Both the position numbers and the translations under genes were made by a program. Of a stretch of 64,000 nt of DNA, positions 1-8,362 are shown in pieces. The notes beneath the pieces were generated by a model. That model was not told where the DNA came from. It was given only the letters and a program-made list of their open reading frames with translations, and ran no database searches. Location of the stretch: NCBI GenBank assembly GCA_017403825.1, contig JAFRDO010000073.1, positions 1 through 64,000 on the forward strand, in the 5' to 3' direction. The DNA is from Kiritimatiellia bacterium (lineage in GTDB: Bacteria; Verrucomicrobiota; Kiritimatiellia; RFP12; UBA1067). The number at the start of each line of letters is the position of its first letter. The stretch's first letter is position 1.

Positions 1-614
1 CGCCGAACGGCGCCTGCGCCGCCGGCGGGGCGGCCTGCGCGGAGGCGGTCGCGAAGATACTCGGCGTGGAGGCAACGGCTACGGAGCGCCGCGTCGCGCT
101 CGTCAAGTGCTGCGGCACGCGCTCCGAGGCGATCCGCGTCGGCGACTACAACGGCATCTGCGACTGCAATGTCGCGGCGGCGACGGCCGGCGGCGACAAG
201 GGCTGCACCTACGGCTGCCTCGGCTACGGCGCGTGCGCGAACGTCTGCCCGAAAGGCGCGATAACGGTGACTGACGGTCTCGCCAAGGTGGACAAGCGGC
301 TCTGCATAGGCTGCGGAAAGTGCGTCAAGGCCTGTCCGAAGCACATCATCGAGCTCGTCCCCGCGTCCGCGACGGTCCACGTCCTCTGCGCGAACCCCGA
401 CAAGGGTCCGGCTGTCCGCAAGGTCTGCGGCGTCGGCTGCATGGGCTGCCATCTCTGCGAGAAGAATTCCGGCGGCAAGGAGGCCGGACACTTCATTTTC
501 CAGGGCTTTCTCGCCAAGGTCAACTACGAGAACCCGCCGACGGACGAGCAGATCGCCGCGAAATGTCCGGCGAAGTGCATGTCGGTCGACCCCCACTTCG
601 AAACGGGACACTGA
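1..614 (+). CDS. rnfB: RnfB, iron-sulfur subunit of the Rnf complex (5' partial)
   Basis: C-terminal about 200 residues of RnfB, the ferredoxin-like subunit that passes electrons into the membrane-bound Rnf ion-pumping ferredoxin:NAD oxidoreductase. The reading frame is open from base 3, so the true start lies upstream; the GTG at 66 is internal. Visible are several Cys clusters, including CTYGCLGYGACANVCPKG and CIGCGKCVKACPK, typical of tandem 4Fe-4S ferredoxin motifs, and a further Cys-rich region (CGVGCMGCHLC) towards the C-terminus. It ends 2 bases before rnfC, so it is part of the same operon. The assignment is firm from the Cys pattern and neighbours; the N-terminal membrane segment cannot be seen. 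Confidence 0.93.
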   Translation, partial: PNGACAAGGAACAEAVAKILGVEATATERRVALVKCCGTRSEAIRVGDYNGICDCNVAAATAGGDKGCTYGCLGYGACANVCPKGAITVTDGLAKVDKRLCIGCGKCVKACPKHIIELVPASATVHVLCANPDKGPAVRKVCGVGCMGCHLCEKNSGGKEAGHFIFQGFLAKVNYENPPTDEQIAAKCPAKCMSVDPHFETGH

Positions 615-616
615 TC

Positions 617-2029
617 ATGAAGACCGTAAAATCGTCATTTCGCTTCAAGGGCGGGGTCCACCCCGACTACAACAAGGAGCTCGCTCGCGACAAGGCGATC
701 GAGAGCCTGCCGCTTCCGGCGGAACTCGTCATCTCGATGAGCCAGCACCTCGGCGCACCCGCGAAGTGCATCGTGAAGCCAGGCGACTTCGTGACGCGCG
801 GACAGCTGATTGGCGAGAAGAACGGCTTCATCTCCGTCTGCGTGCGCGCGAGCGCTTCGGGCAAGGTCAAGGCCGTTGAGAAACGTCCCGGTCCCACCGG
901 CGGCAAGGCCGACGCCGTGATCCTTGACACGACAGCCCAGCCACCGGAAAGTCCGGAATCTCCTGAAAGTCCGGTTGCTTCGACGGGGACAGTCCCCATT
1001 CTTCCTCCTCTCGACTGGCGTACCGCGACGCGCGAAGAGCTGCTGAAGCGAGTCGAGGAGGCTGGCATCTGCGGCATGGGCGGCGCGGGCTTTCCGACGT
1101 CCGTCAAGCTGAACCCGCCGCCCGGCAAGCGCTGCGAATACCTCGTGCTGAACGGCGCGGAGTGCGAGCCGTACCTGACGGCCGACTTCCGCGTCATGCT
1201 CGAGCGCGCCGACCGCATACGCGTCGGCATCGAGATAATGCGCAAGATTCTCGGCCAGTGCGCCGTGCGCGTCGCCGTCGAGGCCAACAAGCCTGAGGCG
1301 ATCGCCGCGCTGGAGAAGGCGCTTGCGGACATCGAGGGCAACGTCGAGATCGTCGTGCTGCCGGTGCTCTATCCGCAGGGCAGTGAGAAGCACCAGATAT
1401 TCGCGACCGTCGGCCGCGTAGTGCCCGAGCCTCCCGCCCTGCCGATTGACGTCGGCTGCGTTGTCGAGAACGTCGGCACCGTCGCCGCCATCGCCGATGC
1501 CGTCGAGAAGGGCGAGCCGCTCCTTTCCCGCGTCACCACGGTTTCCGGCGACGCCGTCGCCGAGCCGAAGAACGTGCTGGCGCCGTGCGGCACGAAGTAT
1601 GCCGATCTCGTGGCGTTCTGCGGCGGAGAGAAGGAGCCGCCCGCGAAAGTCATCTCCGGCGGAACAATGATGGGCTTCGCCGTGCCGACGATGGAGATCG
1701 CTACGACCAAGACGACGTCGGGACTGCTGCTCCTTTCGCGCCGCCGCGTGTTCCAGTACGGCTCGGGCCCGTGCATCAACTGCGGACGTTGCCTGAGGGC
1801 GTGTCCGATGAACCTGAACCCGGCCGAGATCTCGAAGGCGGTGGAAGCGGACGACATTCAGGCCGCCGAGAAGGAATACCACGTGATGGACTGCATCGAG
1901 TGCGGCGCGTGCAGCTTCGGCTGCCCCGAGTATCGCACGATAACCCAGATGTGCCGCCGCGCCAAGAACTCCATCCGCGCGCGCATCGCCGCCGAAAAGG
2001 CCAAGGCCCAAGCCGCGGCAGGGAAATGA
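617..2029 (+). CDS. rnfC: RnfC, NADH-binding subunit of the Rnf complex
   Basis: 470-residue RnfC. It carries an N-terminal barrel-sandwich region (about 40-95), a Pro/Ser/Glu-rich linker (about 105-130), the NADH/FMN-binding core (GICGMGGAGFPTSVK; LNGAECEPYLTADFR) and two C-terminal 4Fe-4S motifs (CINCGRCLRACP and CIECGACSFGCP). In Rnf it oxidises or reduces NAD(H) at the membrane face and hands electrons to RnfB. The ATG at 617 follows rnfB by 2 bases. Its TGA overlaps the ATG of the next gene in an ATGA junction. The linker DNA contains a palindrome, GGGGACAGTCCCC (985-997), which may be an inserted element. Family length is usually 430-500 or longer, so this is complete. Confidence 0.95.
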   Translation: MKTVKSSFRFKGGVHPDYNKELARDKAIESLPLPAELVISMSQHLGAPAKCIVKPGDFVTRGQLIGEKNGFISVCVRASASGKVKAVEKRPGPTGGKADAVILDTTAQPPESPESPESPVASTGTVPILPPLDWRTATREELLKRVEEAGICGMGGAGFPTSVKLNPPPGKRCEYLVLNGAECEPYLTADFRVMLERADRIRVGIEIMRKILGQCAVRVAVEANKPEAIAALEKALADIEGNVEIVVLPVLYPQGSEKHQIFATVGRVVPEPPALPIDVGCVVENVGTVAAIADAVEKGEPLLSRVTTVSGDAVAEPKNVLAPCGTKYADLVAFCGGEKEPPAKVISGGTMMGFAVPTMEIATTKTTSGLLLLSRRRVFQYGSGPCINCGRCLRACPMNLNPAEISKAVEADDIQAAEKEYHVMDCIECGACSFGCPEYRTITQMCRRAKNSIRARIAAEKAKAQAAAGK

Positions 2030-3528
2030 CTAAGCGGGAGATAGTCGAGAGGATCGCTCAGGGCGAGGACAGCCGGACGCAGTTCAAGCGCGGACCGGTT
2101 GGTGTCGCCAAGCTTGCGGCGGAACTTGCGGCTTTCTCTAACGCCTCCGGCGGTACTGTCATCTTCGGCGTCGGTGACAACGGCAAGGTCATCGGGCTCC
2201 GTGCAACGGATAAAAAACTTCTCGACAGCGAGATCAGCAATGCGGCGAACGACAACGTGCGCCCGTCCGTCTATCCGCAAACCGAATACCATACCGTTCG
2301 CGGCAAGCAGATCCTGTGCGTCACTGTCGCCGAGGGCGTGTCGAAGCCTTATGCCGACAAGAGCGGCAACTATTGGATGAAGTCCGGTCCCGACAAGCGG
2401 CGCATAACCTCACGCGAGGAGCTTCAGCGCATCTTGCAGAAATCGCACCTGCTTTATGCCGATGAAGTCCCAGTCTGTGGCACAAGCGCCAAGGACATCG
2501 ACCTCTATCACTTCGGGGAATTCCTCGAACGCAACTACGGCATATCGGCGGAGGACGTCTTGGAGCCGGGCAAGGTTGATATCCCGCAAATGCTGCGCAA
2601 TCTCGGCTTCGCGGACGGGCAGCAGCTGACACTTGCTGGCCTCTTGCTCTTCGGAAAGAATCCGCAGCGCCATGCGCCGATGAACGTTGTCAAGTGCGTC
2701 TCCTATGTTGGCAACGATATGGCCGGATCAAGATACCGCGACAGCGAGGATTTCCGCGGCACGATACGTGATATGTATAAGTCGACGATGCAGTTCATAC
2801 TCCGCAACCTGCGGCACGAGCAGGCAGGGCAGGGCTTCAACTCCATTGGCGTTCCGGAAATTCCCGAGGAGGCTCTGCAGGAACTTGTTGCGAACATGTT
2901 CCTGCATCGCGACTATTTCATGTCGTCGCCTTGGAGGGTGATGGTGTTCGACGATCGCGTGGAACTGATCAGCCCTGGCTCGCTGCCGAACCACCTCACA
3001 GTAGAGATGATTAAGTCCGGCGTGTCCGTCGCCCGCAATCCGCTCATCTTCACCTTCGCCACGAAGGAGATTCCTTATCGCGGACTTGGCTCCTGCATAA
3101 AGCGCGTCATGGAGATTGCCCCGAAGGTAGAGTTTGTCTCTGATGGCGAGACCAACTATTTTACTGCAAGAATCTTTCGACAAAAGGCGGCAACTTTTGG
3201 AGCTGGACCTGTAAAACGGGGTGCAGGACCAGTAAAAGGACCCGTAAAGTTTGGAGCTGGACCTGTAAAACGGGGTGCTGGACCAGTAAAAGGACGGGTA
3301 AACCCTGTGGATGCACCTGTAAATTGCATAGTAAAAGGCAAATACGACAGTGCGGTGTATCTGCTTGAGATTATTCGTGCAAATCCAGGCATTAACAAAA
3401 GTGCGCTTTCGAGGTTGTCTGGCATCAATATACGAACGGTCAAGCGGCGCATAGAAGAAACATTGTGCGACAAGATTGAGTTTCGAGGTGCGCCGAAGAA
3501 CGGCGGATATTATTTGAAGGAGCAATAA
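2026..3528 (+). CDS. AlbA_2/RecG-C-like DNA-binding regulator inside the rnf operon
   Basis: 500 residues. N-terminal Schlafen AlbA_2 domain (about 1-125; QFKRGPVGVAKLAAELAAFSN then GGTVIFGVGDNGKVIG), a middle region and a HATPase_c_4-type C-terminal domain (ALQELVANMFLHRDYF; RVELISPGSLPN; YRGLGSCIKRVMEI). A low-complexity GPVK linker (391-426) and a winged-helix domain (about 450-500; INKSALSRLSGINIRTVKRRIEE) follow. Proteins of this layout are usually annotated as putative transcriptional regulators or ATP-binding proteins; their ligand is mostly unknown. It overlaps rnfC by 4 bases and rnfD by 1 base, so it is translationally embedded between two complex subunits, which is unusual. It could regulate the operon or be an accessory passenger; nothing here decides which. 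Confidence 0.85.
   Translation: MTKREIVERIAQGEDSRTQFKRGPVGVAKLAAELAAFSNASGGTVIFGVGDNGKVIGLRATDKKLLDSEISNAANDNVRPSVYPQTEYHTVRGKQILCVTVAEGVSKPYADKSGNYWMKSGPDKRRITSREELQRILQKSHLLYADEVPVCGTSAKDIDLYHFGEFLERNYGISAEDVLEPGKVDIPQMLRNLGFADGQQLTLAGLLLFGKNPQRHAPMNVVKCVSYVGNDMAGSRYRDSEDFRGTIRDMYKSTMQFILRNLRHEQAGQGFNSIGVPEIPEEALQELVANMFLHRDYFMSSPWRVMVFDDRVELISPGSLPNHLTVEMIKSGVSVARNPLIFTFATKEIPYRGLGSCIKRVMEIAPKVEFVSDGETNYFTARIFRQKAATFGAGPVKRGAGPVKGPVKFGAGPVKRGAGPVKGRVNPVDAPVNCIVKGKYDSAVYLLEIIRANPGINKSALSRLSGINIRTVKRRIEETLCDKIEFRGAPKNGGYYLKEQ
3196..3303 (+). repeat. 54-bp in-frame tandem duplication encoding a GPVK linker
   Basis: Two adjacent 54-bp units (3196-3249 and 3250-3303) match at 50 of 54 bases and keep frame. 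Each encodes 18 residues beginning FGAGPVKRGAGPVKG. Each unit itself contains three shorter GPVK/GPVN-like subunits. The repeat sits exactly between the HATPase-like and winged-helix domains of the AlbA_2 protein, so copy number would change linker length without altering either domain. Confidence 0.95.
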
Positions 3529-4532
3529 TGAAACCGAAAGAGACATCCGAACATTACATTTTGAGTTCGTCGCCGCACGCGCACGCTCATTCGTCCGTGA
3601 GGCGGATCATGCTTGACGTGATCATCGCGCTTCTGCCGACGACGGCGGCTGGAATATTCTTCTTCGGGATGCCGGTCGTATGGACGATCGCCGCATGCGT
3701 CTCGACGTGCATCGTGACTGAGGCCCTCTGCCGCATGGCGATGAAGCGCGACAACACGATCGGCGACCTCTCCGCCGTCGTGACGGGGCTTCTCCTGGCG
3801 CTGAACCTGCCGGCGGGCATTCCTCTCTGGATGGCGGTCGTCGGCTCAGTCTTCGCGATCGGCGTCGCCAAGCAGGTCTTCGGCGGCCTCGGCATGAATC
3901 CGTTCAACCCGGCCCTCGCCGCGCGAGCGTTCATGCTCATCTCGTTCACCGGGCCTATGACTACGTGGCTCAAGCCGTTCTGGTGGAAGACGCCCGAGGC
4001 GGCGACCACCGCGACTCCGCTTGCGACGATGAAGACGTGGTTCGCCGCGGAGGCGACGGCCTCCGCCTCGCCGCATGGGCTTTGTGACAGCGCCGCGACG
4101 GGCGTTCCCTGCCTCTGGGACATGCTGACGGGCAACATGCCGGGCTGCATAGGCGAAGTGTCGGCGATTGCGCTCGCCATCGGCGCGGCGTACCTTCTTG
4201 TCCGCAAGGTGATAACCTGGCACATTCCGGTCGCCTTCATCGCTACGGTGTTCGTCTATTCCCTGATTGCCGGCGGAGCGCCTGCGATGATGCAGGTGCT
4301 GACGGGCGGCGTGATGATCGGCGCATGCTTCATGGCTACGGACTACGTGACGTCGCCGACGACGGCGAAGGGCAAGCTGATCTTCGGCTTCGGCTGCGGC
4401 CTCATCTGCATGCTGATCCGCCAGTTCGGCGGCTATCCTGAGGGGTGCAGCTTCGCGATACTCATCATGAACTCGGTGTGCCCACTGATCAACCGATGGA
4501 CGCAGCCGAAGCCTTTCGGAAGCAAGAAGTAA
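3528..4532 (+). CDS. rnfD: RnfD, membrane subunit of the Rnf complex
   Basis: 334-residue polytopic membrane protein of the NqrB/RnfD family. It has many hydrophobic segments, the GGLGMNPFNPALAARAF signature (about residues 115-135), and a TTATPLATMK segment (about 160) where family members attach FMN to threonine by a phosphoester bond. Further family stretches include GGVMIGACFMATDYVTSPTT. In Rnf it forms part of the ion-translocating membrane core with RnfE, RnfA and RnfG. The ATG shares its first base with the preceding gene's TAA, and a GAAGGAG ribosome site lies within the end of that gene. Confidence 0.95.
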   Translation: MKPKETSEHYILSSSPHAHAHSSVRRIMLDVIIALLPTTAAGIFFFGMPVVWTIAACVSTCIVTEALCRMAMKRDNTIGDLSAVVTGLLLALNLPAGIPLWMAVVGSVFAIGVAKQVFGGLGMNPFNPALAARAFMLISFTGPMTTWLKPFWWKTPEAATTATPLATMKTWFAAEATASASPHGLCDSAATGVPCLWDMLTGNMPGCIGEVSAIALAIGAAYLLVRKVITWHIPVAFIATVFVYSLIAGGAPAMMQVLTGGVMIGACFMATDYVTSPTTAKGKLIFGFGCGLICMLIRQFGGYPEGCSFAILIMNSVCPLINRWTQPKPFGSKK

Positions 4533-4547
4533 GAGGGAGGGGACGCG

Positions 4548-5063
4548 ATGAAGAAGATGCTTTTGCTTGTGGTGAGCCTGACGGCCATCAGTGCCGTGTG
4601 CGCGGCGGTTCTCGCCTACGTAAACGAGATCACGAAGGGACCGATCTCCGAGATGGAAGTGAAGCAGGAGCAGGCTGCCGTCAAGGCCGTGCTGCCTCAT
4701 GGCACGGAGAAGGTCGAGGCGTCCGACGGGTTCTACGTCGGAACCGACGCCTCCGGCAAGGTCGTCGGCTATGCGGCCCGTGGTGCCGACGGCGACGGCT
4801 ACGGTGGCGACATCGTGCTGATGGTCGGCTTTCAGGCGGACAAGAAGACCGTAGTGTGCTACAAGACGCTGTCCGCGTCCGAGACGCCGGGGCTGGGCAT
4901 GAACATGAAATCCGACGAGTTTTCGTCCCAGTTCTCCGGCAAGGACGGCTCGTCCCTGCGCGTGAAGAAGGACGGCGGCGATATCGAGGCCATAACCTCG
5001 GCGACCATAACTTCCCGTGCGGTCTGCCGCGCCATCGCCGACGCCCAGAAGAAGCTGAGGTAG
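4548..5063 (+). CDS. rnfG: RnfG, FMN-binding subunit of the Rnf complex
   Basis: 171 residues: one N-terminal membrane helix (about 3-24), then an exported FMN-binding domain with SETPGLGM and the terminal SGAT-like motif SATITS (about 147-152), whose threonine carries covalent FMN in this family. It follows rnfD by 15 bases with a GAGGGAGGGG ribosome site. In the common ABCDGE order rnfE should come next, but the following gene is an acyltransferase. rnfE and rnfA are therefore either upstream of the window or elsewhere. Confidence 0.93.
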   Translation: MKKMLLLVVSLTAISAVCAAVLAYVNEITKGPISEMEVKQEQAAVKAVLPHGTEKVEASDGFYVGTDASGKVVGYAARGADGDGYGGDIVLMVGFQADKKTVVCYKTLSASETPGLGMNMKSDEFSSQFSGKDGSSLRVKKDGGDIEAITSATITSRAVCRAIADAQKKLR

Positions 5064-5095
5064 CGCTGCCCGGTCCGGACTGCGCGAGGTTAGAG

Positions 5096-6001
5096 ATGGC
5101 GAAGGGCAGGCTGGCGACAAACCTGGAATACGGCGCGCTGCGGTGCGCCTGCGCGCTCGTCAACATCGTGCCGTACCGTGCGGCGATGGCGGCGGCGCGC
5201 GGACTGGGCGTCATTGCGTTCCGCGTGTTCCGATTCAAGCGGCGCCGCACGCTGGAGCGCATCATGTCGGTCTTCCCGGAGAAAAGCCGCCGTGAGGCCG
5301 AGGCGATCGCCGTGCAGTCGCTGCAGAACGTCCTGATGACTGGCGTTGAGATGATGCGGGCGCCGTCGCTCGACCGTGCGTGGATGGACCGGTACGTGCG
5401 GGACGGCCTCATGTACAAGGATCGGCTCCAGTCGTACGTGGACGAGGGACGCGGCGTCGTCATCATGGTTCCGCACTGCGGAAACTGGTACATGGCGGCC
5501 TGGTCGATGGCGAAGTACGGCCTGCCGCTCTTCGCCATAGCGGCGCGTCAGCGCAACCCGAAGATCAACGCATGGATGACCCGCCATTACGGAGACATCG
5601 AGGTGCTGGACCGCGACGACCGCGACACGCTTGCCAGGATACGCGAGAGGCTGTCGGCGGGGCGCGCATTCGCCATCTTGCCCGACTTGCGCGTGCGCAA
5701 GCGCGATGTCGATGCGCCGTTCTTCGGTGGCACGGCGAACGTGTCGCGTGCGGGCGCGATGTTCGCGGTGCATTGCGGGTGCCCTATTGTGGTGGCGATG
5801 ATGCGCCGGGAAGGGGGACGGCATGTATTCGACCATTTGGGCACGCTGCGGCCCGATCCCGCCGCGACCGACCGGAAGACCGAGGCCGCGCGGCTAACGC
5901 GCCAGGCGCTTGGAATGCTGGACGCCAACATTCGCCGCTATCCGGGCGAATGGTACTGGTACAACAAGCGCTGGATTCTGGAGCCGCCCGAAGCGAGCTA
6001 A
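5096..6001 (+). CDS. LpxL/HtrB-type lysophospholipid acyltransferase with altered catalytic motif
   Basis: 301 residues of the lipid A late-acyltransferase (LPLAT) superfamily, which moves acyl chains onto lipid A or related lipids at the inner membrane. Support comes from the N-terminal hydrophobic region, the block around PHCGNWYMAAW (about 122-132), FFGGTANVSRAGAMFA, and the C-terminal PGEWYWYNKRW, which matches the usual terminal W(x)RRW block. The family active site is HX4(D/E). Here the His is kept but the acidic residue is Tyr (H-C-G-N-W-Y), so activity may be lost or changed. Start at 5096 has a GAGGT site 5 bases upstream; the gene lies 32 bases after rnfG and may ride on the rnf transcript. 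Confidence 0.8.
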   Translation: MAKGRLATNLEYGALRCACALVNIVPYRAAMAAARGLGVIAFRVFRFKRRRTLERIMSVFPEKSRREAEAIAVQSLQNVLMTGVEMMRAPSLDRAWMDRYVRDGLMYKDRLQSYVDEGRGVVIMVPHCGNWYMAAWSMAKYGLPLFAIAARQRNPKINAWMTRHYGDIEVLDRDDRDTLARIRERLSAGRAFAILPDLRVRKRDVDAPFFGGTANVSRAGAMFAVHCGCPIVVAMMRREGGRHVFDHLGTLRPDPAATDRKTEAARLTRQALGMLDANIRRYPGEWYWYNKRWILEPPEAS

Positions 6002-6020
6002 CGGTTCCATAGGCGGAATG

Positions 6021-6029
6021 TGATAAAAT
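6021..6029 (+). promoter_or_regulatory. extended -10 promoter element for the Memo-AMMECR1 operon
   Basis: TGATAAAAT is an extended -10 (TGn plus a TATAAT-like hexamer) in the 89-base gap after the acyltransferase. The gene downstream has its ATG at 6091 and an AGGAGGG ribosome site at 6077-6083. No clear -35 is seen, as expected for extended -10 promoters. Confidence 0.5.
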
Positions 6030-6090
6030 ATTCGCCGGTTGAAGAAACTCATCGCAATGCCTTGAGGAAATATCGCAGGAGGGTTGGCAG

Positions 6091-7527
6091 ATGGCACTCG
6101 ACAGCACCATAGCCGGGACATGGTATCCGGGAACCGAAAAGGGCATTCGCGCCCTCGCCGAGAAGTGGGAAGCTGCCGCCGCGCGCGGAGCGGCGGCGGT
6201 GGGCGAGGTTCCGAACGTCCTCATCTTGCCGCACGCCGGATGGGCCTATTCCGGCGAAACGGCCTGGGCCGCAGTTCGCACCGTGCGCAGTGGGAAGTTT
6301 CGTCGCGTCGTCGTGCTCGCTCCGAGCCATCGCGCCTGGATCGAGAACCGCCTTGTCGCTCCGGAGTCCGACGCTGTGTCGACGCCGCTCGGCGAAATCA
6401 AGATCGACCGCGACTGGCTCGACCGCCTTGCACTCGTTGCGCCCGTGGCCAGGAACGACCGCCTACACGCCGCCGAGCATTCCGCACAGATCGAGTATCC
6501 GCTTCTCCAGGTCGCGCTTGGCGCCGGCTTTACGGTCGTGCCGCTTGTGGTCGGCTCCTTCGGAGAAGATCAGATGGGAATGTGCGTCCGCGCGCTGGCG
6601 CGGTTGATGGACGCTGAGACGCTGCTCGTCCTGTCGTCCGACTTCACTCACTACGGCGACGACTTCTCCTACACTCCGTACGGCACCGGCGGAGGCGAGG
6701 ACGTCCGGCGGCAGGTCGCGGCAACGGACGCCGAGGCGTTCGCGTTTGCCGAGAAGGGCGAGGCGGACGGTTTCGCCGCGTTCGTCAAGCGCACGGGCGT
6801 GACGATTTGCGGACACGTTCCGATCGAAATCGCGCTCCGCGCCTTTCCGCGCGGCACGGCTCTCGTCCGGCGGCGGTACGCGACTTCGGGCGACGCTGGC
6901 GGCGACTATTCGCGCTTCGTGTGCTATCTTTCGGCGACCGGGTGCGCGAAATGGCAGGGGGAGGGGGCTGCGGTCCTTTCCGCAGACGACAGGGCGTATC
7001 TCCTGCGCGTCGCGCGAACGTCGCTTGAGCGGGCGGTCCGGGACGGATCTCGCCGTGGCGCTGGACCGGATACCGTATCCGCGCCAAAGGCGACGCTTGC
7101 GAAGATGGGTGCCTTTGTGACGTTGAACGACAAGGCGACTGGTGCGCTGCGCGGCTGCATCGGCGAGATCCTGCCGATGCGTCCGCTTGTCGAGGCGGTG
7201 GCCGCGCGCGCCGTTGACGCGGCGCTTCGCGACCCTCGTTTTTCGCCCGTCACGGAACGCGAACTTGGCGGACTCCGCGTAGAAGTCTCGGCCCTGACGC
7301 CGCCGAGACGCGTTGCGTCATGGCGCGATATCGTGCTGGGACGGGACGGCATGACGCTGGAGAAGGACGGCTGTTTCGCCGTGTTTCTTCCCCAGGTCGC
7401 GCCGGAGCAAGGCTGGGATTTGCCGACGACGCTTTCCTATCTCTCGCAGAAGGCGGGGCTTTCCGCAGACGCATGGCGGGAAGGGGCGAAGTTCGAGACG
7501 TTCCAGGCCGAAGTATTCCATGAGTGA
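6091..7527 (+). CDS. amrB-amrA: Fused AmmeMemoRadiSam protein B (Memo-like) and protein A (AMMECR1)
   Basis: 478 residues. Residues about 1-285 are a Memo-like domain of the extradiol-dioxygenase-fold class (AGTWYPG; ILPHAGWAYSG; APSHR; EHSAQIEYPLLQ; SSDFTHYGD). These His residues and acidic ligands line the metal site in Memo-family proteins. Residues about 300-478 are an AMMECR1 domain (GAFVTLN; GALRGCIGEILP; RFSPVT; LPQVAPEQGWD). The next gene, overlapping by 8 bases, is the matching radical SAM enzyme, so all three parts of the AmmeMemoRadiSam set are present in one operon. The bacterial function of this set is unresolved to my knowledge. AGGAGGG precedes the ATG by 7 bases. Confidence 0.92.
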   Translation: MALDSTIAGTWYPGTEKGIRALAEKWEAAAARGAAAVGEVPNVLILPHAGWAYSGETAWAAVRTVRSGKFRRVVVLAPSHRAWIENRLVAPESDAVSTPLGEIKIDRDWLDRLALVAPVARNDRLHAAEHSAQIEYPLLQVALGAGFTVVPLVVGSFGEDQMGMCVRALARLMDAETLLVLSSDFTHYGDDFSYTPYGTGGGEDVRRQVAATDAEAFAFAEKGEADGFAAFVKRTGVTICGHVPIEIALRAFPRGTALVRRRYATSGDAGGDYSRFVCYLSATGCAKWQGEGAAVLSADDRAYLLRVARTSLERAVRDGSRRGAGPDTVSAPKATLAKMGAFVTLNDKATGALRGCIGEILPMRPLVEAVAARAVDAALRDPRFSPVTERELGGLRVEVSALTPPRRVASWRDIVLGRDGMTLEKDGCFAVFLPQVAPEQGWDLPTTLSYLSQKAGLSADAWREGAKFETFQAEVFHE

Positions 7528-8362
7528 CGCGGTGGCGGTCTGTGGAACGTGTCCGCGCAGTTGCCGGCTAGCGGACGGCGCTTTCGGCTTCTGCCGCGCA
7601 CGGCGTGCGGAGCGCGGACGCGTCGTTGCGGCGAACTATGGAATGATTTCGTCGCTTGCGCTTGACCCTATCGAGAAGAAGCCAATCGCGTTCTTCAAGC
7701 CGAGGAGCATGGTCCTTTCCGTGGGTTCCTTCGGATGCAACTTGCGTTGTCCGTTCTGCCAGAACGACGGCATATCGCAGCATGGCGGGGACGAGGTGCC
7801 GTGCCGGACGGCGACGCCGGCGGATCTAACCGACCTTGCGTCGAAGCTCAGGGAGGAGCGTGGCAACATCGGGCTTGCGTACACGTACAACGAGCCGCTT
7901 GTCGGATGGGAGTTCGTGCGCGATTGCGCACGGGAAGTCCGCGCACGGGGAATGTGCAACGTCCTCGTCTCGAACGGTTGCGCGAGCGAAGAGGTTATCG
8001 CGGACCTTGCGCCGCTTATCGACGCGGCGAACATCGATATCAAAGGGCCATCGCAGAAATATTACGATTGGCTCGGCGGCGACTTCAACTCCGTCTGTCA
8101 GACCGTCAGAACGCTTCACGCCGCCGGATGCCATGTCGAGGTTACGACGCTAGTCGTGCCGGGGCGGAACGATACGGACGCCGACATGGAGGCGATCGCA
8201 GCCTTCGTTGCGTCCGTATCGCCGGACATGCCGTTGCATGTTACGCGTTTCTTTCCGCGCTGGCACATGGCGGACGCGACCCCGACACCCGTCGCGACAG
8301 TCCGACACCTTGCGGACGTCGCCCGCCGTCACCTCCGCCGCGTCCTCGTCGGCAACTGCTGA
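7520..8362 (+). CDS. amrS: AmmeMemoRadiSam system radical SAM enzyme
   Basis: 280-residue radical SAM protein related to pyruvate-formate-lyase-activating enzymes. It has an N-terminal Cys-rich segment (CGTCPRSCRLADGAFGFCRAR), then the SAM/4Fe-4S motif CNLRCPFC (CX3CX2C, about 72-79), a YTYNEPL block, SNGC, and IDIKG. It overlaps the fused Memo-AMMECR1 gene by 8 bases and must be co-translated with it. The substrate is unknown; the context suggests that the Memo and AMMECR1 domains act on or with its product. Confidence 0.93.
   Translation: MSDAVAVCGTCPRSCRLADGAFGFCRARRAERGRVVAANYGMISSLALDPIEKKPIAFFKPRSMVLSVGSFGCNLRCPFCQNDGISQHGGDEVPCRTATPADLTDLASKLREERGNIGLAYTYNEPLVGWEFVRDCAREVRARGMCNVLVSNGCASEEVIADLAPLIDAANIDIKGPSQKYYDWLGGDFNSVCQTVRTLHAAGCHVEVTTLVVPGRNDTDADMEAIAAFVASVSPDMPLHVTRFFPRWHMADATPTPVATVRHLADVARRHLRRVLVGNC

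Noticed and set aside
635..2011. 458-codon open frame antisense to rnfC
   Set aside because: Arg/Ala/Leu-rich shadow of a high-GC gene; no domain, no ribosome site, and rnfC is certain.
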